This document shows, one piece after another, positions 39,801 through 50,300 of a stretch of DNA of 64,000 nucleotides. The stretch's first letter is position 1, and every line of letters begins with the position of its first letter. This stretch comes from Beaufortia kweichowensis (taxonomy: Eukaryota; Chordata; Actinopteri; Cypriniformes; Gastromyzontidae), in assembly GCA_019155185.1 (NCBI GenBank), contig CM032800.1, forward strand, positions 15,260,501-15,324,500. Direction: 5' to 3'. Position numbers and translations under genes: made by a program. Under the pieces are notes generated by a model, which was given only the letters and a program-made list of their open reading frames with translations, was not told the origin of the DNA and did not search any database.

Positions 39801-42800
39801 ATAAACCTAGTGCACAATATAAAAGAGATTTCTGTTACTCTTTCATGTTTTAAATGTGCTAGTAGTTAACAAAAGCTTTAAAGGGATAGTTCATCCAAAA
39901 ATAAAAATTATTTTATTATTTACTCACCCTCATGTCATGTCAAACCTGTGTAATTTTCTTGCTTCAGCAGAACACAGAAGAAGATATTTTGCAAAACACT
40001 TGTTACCGGCACCCATTCACTTTCACAGTATGGACACAAGGTACAATGGAAGTCAATGGGTTCCGGTAACCAGCGTTTTGCAAAGTATCTTTTTTGTGTT
40101 CCACAAAAGAAAGAATCATCGGGTTTGAATGACATAAGAGTGAAAAAATGATGACATTATTTTTATTTTTGGGTGAACTATCCCTTCAAGAAAGGAACCA
40201 ACTGATACATTTGAATGTGTTAGAGACCCACACACAATTGACAAAATGTTTCATTGTCTTTGTATATTCCAACTTTTGTAGACAAAAATCTAATTGTGCC
40301 AACAAATTAATTTCTTTAATTAAAAAACTAAAATTTAATTTAAAAATATTAAATTATAAATAAATAATTAAATAATGAATAAAAAGCAGCCAATAAGTGT
40401 CAGTGCTGTTTAAAAAGCTTCCCAGGTTGAGACATCAAGAAGCTGGATTATAAAATGTCAAGACAAATTCTAGACAAAGGGTGACTACTTTTAATGATGA
40501 TCAAATATAACATAGTGTTCATTTATTTACAGTTACAATTGTGTTATTTCGTGTGTTATACACAGTTTACTAATATTCTAAAATGTGGAAAAAATCTAAA
40601 CAACAGTGAGTGAATGTTTCAAAACTTTTGACTGGTGGTGTATATCAATAAAAAACATCTCTCACAACCCTCGCAGATCTTTTTATAGATGATGTTCTCT
40701 ATGTATAGTTCTTACAGCACATGTCTGTCTCCTTTTCCTAAGGATGCATGTTGTTTTAAAATGTGTTTTGGGGATGAGCACTCTGGAAAAAATGTTACAC
40801 ACAGTTAAAAGGCGTCTTTGACATGCTGTTATAAACCTTTCTTTCCTCTCCTTGAGTCTGTTTCCAGACACATCTCTTTAATGTAGAGCAGAAGGAGGAT
40901 ACAGCGAGTAGACGCCGGTCCACACACACACAGATGGGCATGAAGTGAAATGTTAAAGAATCACTGTTTGTTTAATTCTTTGCTGTCGAACTGACCGTAC
41001 AGAAGTGTTTGTACTGGATTAGGAACAGATACTCAAGACAATTTAGATGTTGTTGTAGTTTGATGGTGTAAAACCTAAACATTGCCGCTGTTGAGTCGTT
41101 ACTCTGTTCGCACGCTAGGTCGTGTGTATTTACAAGTTGTAAATTAGATGAGCTTAAACAGACAGAGTTTGCAGACGGAAGAGTTCGAACATTGTCTTTG
41201 ACGTTTGGAGCGGGTCCCAGAAAAGGTCAAGGACGATGGCTTCCTTTACTTAACACAGTCAGAGCGTTTTAGACTGACCTGAGATTCAGATCTTGGCTAA
41301 CACCCTGTGAAACCCATCCTTTGATGGAGAAATACTTCTGCACTGTTTCTGGCGGCCATGCTTTTTAAATTGGTCTCTCAGACGGCTCATATACTGTATG
41401 ACGCAGATTCCCTCTGAATGAATGTTGCGGTTTATAACCATACAAATGAAATACCTTTATAATAATTCTTCCATAGAGAAATTAATTTATGACCACTACT
41501 TGATTGAACCCATTGAACCCATTTGGACTTGTCTTGGTGTCAGACGTGGATGTCTAGTGATTTTATTTAAACTGTAGTGACATCACTGAATTGCTGGTGT
41601 ATGCAAAACATAGTTAATATGATTGGATATAAAAACTAAGCTGTTTCTAACGCAAATCAATAACTTATTTCTGATTAAAATTCTTTTGCTAGTTCAGAAA
41701 TAAGTATTTTGTGGATTGCATCAACAAAATAAGGCCGTCTGTGCTTGTTTTAAATTTAAATAAAGCATTCAATGACTCTCACAGGTGAATGCATCACATA
41801 TTTGTAGTAAATTTGAGGCCTGTGGAATGTAAAACATGAACAGCTTCTGCTGTGACAAACCCTGTTGTCTGACACAAAGCAGAGCATGTCGCAGTCTTTG
41901 TCGTCATGGTGATTTGCATCAGCTGCAGATGTTTCTGCATTGCTCCCATAGATACTTTTGTAAATGAATGGCTTCCAAGCGGTGGAATGTCAGTCTGACC
42001 ACATTCCTCTATTGCTGAAAGTGAACAAAAATATCTGAAGATAAGGAGGTAATTCATCATCCTTGGCCCCGAGCTGAGCGTCATTGCTTTTGGTCGGTGA
42101 CAATGTAATTGGTCACACTGGGGCTTTGCAAATATATGTTGCTGTATAAAGCTGCTCCTGTCTGGTGGATCCACGTGTTTTTTTTAAAGTTGTCTCTGTT
42201 CTTGCAGAGATTCAAACCCTAGATTCAATATTTTAAGAAGTTCCTAGACGTTTTAGAGAAATAACTTATCTATCCAAAACCACATGCTGTTATTTTTCTG
42301 TAGAACTCAAATGGAGAATCTTCTCTAATTTTGTAGAACTGTATTATTTTTGTGTAAGTGTAGTATAGTCTCAAAATGAACACGGATTTATACTAATTGA
42401 AAGTAAAAGCAGTTTTCCAGACAAAGGCAAATGACGTCAAACACATAACTCAATGTCAAATACACCAAGTCAATACGTGAGTGAATAAAAATGAATTTGT
42501 ACTTGTACTTTTGATGTCACCGTTACTTGTTTTGCTCAATGTGACCTCAGTCACTGTCAGATACTTGTTTTAACAGGTCTCCAGAGGTCCAGCGTTGTAC
42601 ACTTCATTTTAACGGTTGAACAAATGCATCATCAAGATACTTAAAAAAGTTATCTTTTGAATTTCCAGTGTATACACACTACTAAAATGATTTGCAAAAT
42701 GGCATGGAATAGTGCATAAGTATGTAATTTGTGATGCACATTTTCTGGCACTAGTCATTTTTTAAATGCAATTTTGGTCTGGAAATTGTTCTGTTGCAAT

Positions 42801-44257
42801 TGAGGATCCCTCACCATAACAACATGCATTTGCCAAGAAATGGACAAAAGAAAACAAATTCATTTTGAGGTATTCAGGACAGTCACAATCAGAATCACAA
42901 GATGTTCAAGCAAGCAAAAAAAAAAGTAATACGAAGATCAATTTGTTCCATTCAGGTGTGATCGAGCATGTGCCTTCCACTTTTTTACAAACAGGCCGTG
43001 ATAATGATTCATCATGTGTTTATCTCCTATCATTGGTCATTAGGATAAAGATAATTCATATCTATCAAAGGGTTGCCATGGCAACAGATGCCTGGCATTG
43101 AGCAGATGCTGCCCCACCATGTAAACCTGCTATTCCCCAGATACACTGTCACATTTGGAAGGTGAACATCTTTTCACAGTTTTGGCTGCTATATTCCTAC
43201 AATATATTTATGATAATATCATTTTTTCGATATAATAGTATATAATATCATTATTATAAATGTAAGGTAGCCAACATTATACTGTTACAATTATTATTAT
43301 TTAACAGCATCTTTGTATGTTTTATACTTTTTTGTAACCTGTACACTTACAATGTTAGTCAAGATGTCTCACACCAAGCACAATTGTAGTTTAGTTTTCA
43401 ATGTACATTCCCACCCTCTCTCTGGCCATTAGAATTAAACACTCTGTATATTTCTGTATGACTTATAGTTTCCACCTGGTAGATGAATTAAACAGGATAA
43501 AAATCATTACAGATAGAAGTGACCTACGCCATGTCAGGAATGAATATACCTGAATAAATTAGATACTTTTTACAGTATTTACAGAATAGAAGGGAGACAT
43601 TTTTACTTGGGCTAGTAAGTTGTCAGCTCTGTTCCATTTATATTTAGAGAGGACTTTACTATAATAACTTGTGTTAATATTTACTGTTTGTGTTACATCA
43701 TTTCTGAAGTGTCATCATGTAGTGTATAGATATTGTTTGTCTTAAATTGGATGGCTATATTTAGAGACTAAAAGACTTCTGTCTTTACCTTTAGAACTTC
43801 CTTATTTCAAAAAAAGTTGTGCTTATGAGAAATAGTCCAGTGATTGTGTTCCTCATCTGACACCAGACTTACTAAGACATTGTGTGGTGAAGGGAAAAAC
43901 CAGAACTATCTTTATCTCTCCTGTTGTACCCCGTTGTTACCATGACCATATACGGTCTGAGGGATATGAATGTTTGGAAGGCTCTCCGGAATACTATATT
44001 CTGATTGGTCATCCAGCGGTCATATTTGTGTCATATTTAAGGCTAAACTAATTAAATATTTTATCTGAAATCAGTATGTTGTTCCCACCTGTACCAGACT
44101 CTCTTACAGTATGAGACTGTAATACTTTGAATCTGATCCTCATGTTTTAGTCTATAGTGTTCATCCAGTCATGCAATCAGCTGTGCAGACACTGGCTGTT
44201 TTGATCTGTCTGTAGGTAAAGATTTGTTTATTCTGTGCTGGCCTCTCTGTCTCTCTG

Positions 44258-44333
<76 letters not shown>

Positions 44334-47300
44334 TGTTTACATTCTCGCCACACACTGGCTGAGGAAGTGGTTGTTCCTCCATCTGAATAGTCTGTCGGGT
44401 GATGTGACACATTAAAACTGTGAGTTTTATCACTTTCCAGCTGATAGAGAGATGTTAGATCTATTTTACATTAAATCTGACATAATTTTTAGGTCAAAAG
44501 GAAACTAAGAAAGATTTGCAAACCTTTAGCAAAATTCATATTTTTTAAATCATTATTACTACGAAATGTCACAATACAATAAACCGCAATAATTCCAGAC
44601 TTTATTTTCTTACACAATTTCTTAATTTTGTTTTGTTTTTATGGTAAAGTATGAACTGGGCTTTTCCTTGAAATGAATATTATTCATTACAGTTGTTATC
44701 TCTAACTGGAATATACACCAGTGATGTTCTTATGCTTGATGTTTTCTCAGAATCTTAACATTCCTGCTGGAAGATTCATGGGGATCTTTATCTTGTGGAG
44801 TGTGTGATGACGTCCTGTAGATCTGGCCGGGGTGATGGCGGATCTTACATGTCATAAACACACTGCTCGCTGTTCATTAGCACTGTTTATCTGCACACAC
44901 ACACACATCAGGTCTGAGCTGGTAAAAACATCATCAGTCACACAGCTGTTTGCCAGGACATTACGTCTTCTGTTGTTCTTTAAATTCCAATAATATAACA
45001 TGTTATCATATTCCAGACGTGTGGTCTCTGTCTTTATGTGTTATTTTACAGCAGGTATCTCCGGGCTACTGACACAGTATTGTCATCCTGAGTTATGAAA
45101 CTGTTTTATATGGCCTGGTGTTTATTCATTTTTTAAGAAGATGAATGCAATTTTTATGTTTTAAAATATTTTTTGTTTGCGTATTATTATCCTTCATTTT
45201 TTGTTCTTAATGATCTTGTCGACTTTCAGGTGTACAAGTTGGTTGTCCAGCTGTGATGTTGTCTCTTTCTCCAGGAATATTGAATTATATTCTGTGAAAG
45301 CTGTTAAATGTGTGATTAATTACAATGCATTCAGGTCCTCTACTACCTACTAACTGCTCAGATTTGCCAAGAAAATTTAAATCACTATGACCAAGTTATG
45401 TAGATCAATAATTTGTTATTTGTTTAATATTGCTTATCAATCACATAATGTTGCGTGGTAACTGTGAGCAAAATTATTGGAAAAATTGTTCATCAAAGGT
45501 TGTTATTAGGTTGAGAGTTCTCAGCTACAGTACTGTATACTTTAGTTAGGTGTCAAGTTTGTCTTTTAGATGTTTCTCCTTAAAATTTGAAAGAAATAAA
45601 AACAGAAAAAATGATATACAGTTGTACAAGTATACAGTTGATGGCATAGCTCAGATTTGGTTAAGGAAGAATTCGATCAGAAATGTCAGCAGTATTTTGG
45701 CTACGACAGGATTTTAGTGGCACATAATAAATATGAAGTCATAGCATTATCAGAATTAAGTCGTAATGATCAAAATATTAAGACTTAATTTTGATAATGC
45801 TATGACTTTACAGGGTTAATAAATAAGATTTGTACTAAATTGTACGATAGTGATTTAGATCTGCTTACACATTTAAATCAAAATCAGGACTTTATTCTTA
45901 AAAATGTGAAGACTTAATAATAAGACTTTTTCTTTTAATTTTGACTTGATTTTCAAAATGTTCTATGAATATAAGTATTCATAGAAACTATGTAAAGTTT
46001 TTTCTTTAAGTACTGGTTAATTTTTGTACTAACTACAGTTTTGTGCTCACTAGTCCTTATTTATGGGTGTTCAGAAACTTCTTAACATCCCACACTTTTA
46101 GGTCTTTTTAGTTTCACAGTAAAACTTGATTTGTTTCTTCGCCTGCTCAGCCGGTTTAAACGGGTCCAGTACTCTGTATTGTGTTATGAGAATGTGGAGA
46201 CGTCACCTCTGTCCCCTGTTCGGTTTCACAGCTCCAGAAGAGCTCATATTTGGCAAGGCATGAGCGTGAGAGTGCTTTTGGCAGCTTTAGAAGCAGCCGT
46301 ACATTATGTTATGTTCTTTCATGTCTGCTAGAAGAACTCGCAACACCCCAACGCAAAAGAGCATTTTTAATTATAAATATCAAAATGGGCCCAAAAATGA
46401 TTTCACACTTGAATAGTACTATTTTATATATAAGGGCACATGTAATCTCTTTATCTGCTGTTAAATTTCAAATCCATTTTTAATGGGTCTATCCGAGTTT
46501 GTCATAATCATATTTCATGCTATTTGGTAAGGCCAAGCATCACTATTACCATTGCTCACATTAAACCTATCAGATCTCCTTACTCGTGTACGTCTAAAGT
46601 AGCAATCTAAAATGAATTGGTATGGCTGATGTTTGTATGGTATGGCTCCAAAAATATTTGCAGGAGTATTTTTTATTAAATAGCAGATAACTTCTTCTGT
46701 GGTAAACATTTTCTGGATAGCAAAAAGCAACGTGAAGGTGCAAGATAAAAGATGTACGTCAGCACAGGGAAATAAATCACATCTTTTAAGAGCCGTGAAC
46801 AAAGGAGGGATTAGCTCTGTGTGTATGTGTGTGAACACGTGAACTGTGGGTGACTGGCATGTGGACAGTCAGGGCAGGAGATGCTCAGCTTCCTAATGGC
46901 CACACACACACACATTTGCAGTATCTCTGGGTAAAGCTCATGCGCTCCGAGGAGCATTTGAAGCGCTGAGCCACACCGTCGCTTCTGATTGGCTGCGAGA
47001 GGATGCAAGAAACAGAGCCAGACTCCACCTCCTTTCCACCTTCCCTGTGTGTGTGTTTGAATAGAGAGAGCTTGCAAATAGCAGACAGCCTGACTGCATT
47101 GAGAGCTGGATACACACTAACGCTGCATACACTAGGGAGATAAGTCGACCCAGACGCGCAGAGCCGACTGCAGCGAGATCTCGTCCTGCGTCCGCTGCAC
47201 ATGAGTGATGTTTAAGAGTTTCCTCTGCTCCGAGAGCTCAGCCCGTCTTCTGCAGTCTCAGCACCACAGCATCCTCTCCGCCTCAGACAGCAGCAGTTAA

Positions 47301-50300
47301 CATGGGCAGGCAGAGCCACGATGCAGCCTCCACCACGGGTGCGGGGGGTAGCGGCGGGCGCATGCAGCGCTCCCAGAGCCGCATGAGTCTGTCTGCCTCG
47401 TTCGAGGCGCTGGCCGTGTACTTCCCATGCATGAATTCCTTCGATGAAGAAGAGGGAGGTAAGAAAGCAGAGATGATGAGATGAGCGTTTTTTAACAAGA
47501 AAGCAATACTACTGCGTGTGGCGTTATGAGACTTCTGTTGTCTATGTTAGATTTTGTTCTGGTGTTGTTTAAATGAATGGAGTTACAGGAACTGTGGCGT
47601 GGTTGTCAAGAGCAGTGTTTTATAGCAAGTCGTATGTGTACATATAATGCAGCAATAGTTTTCTAGCACTAAAGAGACATGATATGGTTTGGCGGGGTGC
47701 AAAGAGTATCATGTGTTATGACCTTGAACATGCTTGATTTCCTGCATTCTCTCTTTTCCTCAGCCTCCAAAGATTAATATAAAAGAAAATGTTCTAGGAC
47801 TTTTAATATCGTGAAGGACAAATATCATTTGCCTTATTTAATGTGATGGTGTGGAGGGAGCCATTGTCTCTTAAACTATTCTCTTCAAGGCCTTCAGTAT
47901 TTTATGAATTTGTCAATTATGAACTATTAATTATTTACAAAATCGCTTCCAGGTCGAATTTCACCCCAGAACAGAGGACAAAAAAGGAAAATATGTTTTG
48001 CATAAAGCCTGTTTTAATGCCCATTTAATGTTTTTGCATCGCATTATGGAATTATTGATAATGATGGCCAAACACATTTTAACCTTCTGTTGACTTCTCA
48101 ATAGATACTGTAAGTGTAGTAAGTCATCTTGATCTTGTTTTTCTTTTTTGTGATTTATCAGAAGTGATTGTCATCTTTAACTGAACTTACAGTATACTCT
48201 ATTATAGTAAATTATAGTCATACATAGATGTTTATTATTAAAGGGTTAGTTCCCCAAAAAATGGAGGATTATTTACTCACCCTCATGTCATTCCACAAAC
48301 GTAAGACCTTGGTGTTGTGTGTCTTCACAACACAAATGAAGATATTTTGAATGAAATTTTTTTGAATGAATATTTTATCCATGAGCTTTCATGGTAATTT
48401 TCACTTTCAAGGTTCGCTTCATAAAATTACGATTGATCCACTATGGTCACATGGACCATTTTAATGATGTCTTTACTACTTTTCTGGACTTTGAAAGTGA
48501 AAATTACCATGACGTGTATGAGGGGTCCTGGAAGGATAAAATATATCTTCATTCAAAAATATCTTCATTTGTGTTCCATAGACCACGGGTATGTTTTTTT
48601 GGGTGAACTAACCCTTTAAATGAAACTGAAATCAACATAAAGACAGTACGGCAAACACTAACAGGTTACAGTAATTTGGAGTGTGCTTGAAACTCATCAT
48701 ACAGATCTTAATGATCTTTACACCATACAAATTGGTTTTGATTTTTGAATATGACCTTTATACTATATGTTTCTCACAGGTGATTGATTTTCACAATTGT
48801 CCTTCAATGAAAGCCAGTCAAACATTTAAAACTTTTAAAGGCAGAATCAGAGGTGGCTGGGTGCTCAATAAGTGACCATTTATGCTTCTGCTCTTTAGGT
48901 ATTGTGCCCTAGGTTTGTTTCATTTATATAATTGGACTGAACGTCACTTCACTGCACTACAACCTGTTACGAGCTCTTGATTATTTTATGGGACTCTCCT
49001 GCACACTGTTAGTGAGACAGGAACAATTACATCTGCCAACATGTTCGTCATTGGGAGCAGAGGCGGATGTCATTGAATTCAAAAGGATATCGAGTGTATA
49101 TCTACATCTATCATTTTCATCACCTTTATTCAGTTACAGGCTTTGGCTCTTTATTTCTTTAAATAATTGTGAATGATAATGTTTGCAATTGTTGTGCCAC
49201 TGGTATAAATAATGGTTGCTTCTAAATAGGTTTCCCAAACTATACCATTGCTCTTCATTCTGACAGACGAGTAGTCCCAACCTAAAACCACGCTATTGGT
49301 TGAACCAGAACTTGACATGTCAGGTTGATGTGTTTTGGCAGCTCCAGAGCCTTTACACTTTTCAGGTTTTTAACCAACAAATGACTTGCAGTTACTGAAA
49401 ATCACATGCTTTACATTAAAGAACTGGTGAGATTAGATTGAGACAGTTAAAAATGTTCTGGTACAGTACACCTGTGCAGTCCGTCACATCAAATCACAGT
49501 GATTCTTATGGAATGGATACTATGGCTTGTTTGTAGGCCAGATATAGAAACTGGAAAGAGTTTAAGTAATTTCAGAATGGAATTCAAAATGAACTCCTTT
49601 TCACACCTGGTGTCTTTTCGATTCGAACTGTTATACTTATATCAGCGAGGTTCATTTACAGATTGAATTTCTTTCTCTCTATTTCTCTGTAGAAGCAGGA
49701 GGAAAGAAGCTTCGCAGCACAATTCAGAGAAGCACGGAGACTGGTCTGGCCGTAGAGATGCGAAGCCGCATGACTCGGCAGGCCAGCCGTGAATCCACCG
49801 ATGGCAGCATGAACAGCTACAGCTCGGAGGGGAAGTGAGTAACAAATTATAAGCAACAGAAACTCCTATTATTCAGTAAAGAAAGACAAAAGACTTTCTT
49901 AAAGACTACTTTACCTATTTTACTACCACAGTGAACTGTCATTGTTAGACTATGTTCAAATGTAATGATCAAATCCCAATAAATATGAAATATTACAAAG
50001 TCAATGAGAGTACAAGCAAAACACACCGATGACTGTGGACATAATTATTTTAATCTATTGACAGTCTTTCTAAATCTGTTTCCCTTTCAGCCTTATCTTC
50101 CCTGGTGTAAGACTCTCCTCTGACAGCCAGTTTAGTGATTTCCTGGATGGACTTGGCCCCGCCCAACTTGTAGGAAGACAGACGTTAGCCACACCCCCTA
50201 TGGGTAAGCAAAAAATCCTGCTCTTTCCAACATGTTTGTTCATTCCACATTTGTTGCTAATAAATCATCCATAAATTCTTCATAGGTGACATTCAAATTG

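Larger units (their letters stand above)
36956..47301. other. rims2 intron upstream of the RIM2-gamma promoter
   Basis: About 10 kb, to the internal first exon. It holds a palindromic element (39878-40188), a Tc1-like remnant (40395-40641), a (CT)n microsatellite (44243-44329) and a small hairpin (45736-45808). Several open frames of 60-130 codons lie here, but none shows a known family or paired splice sites in phase. Confidence 0.6.

Noticed and set aside
44161..44433. Arg-Glu and Leu-Ser repeat open frames
   Set aside because: They are direct translations of the (CT)n microsatellite, with no start context, domain or splice support.
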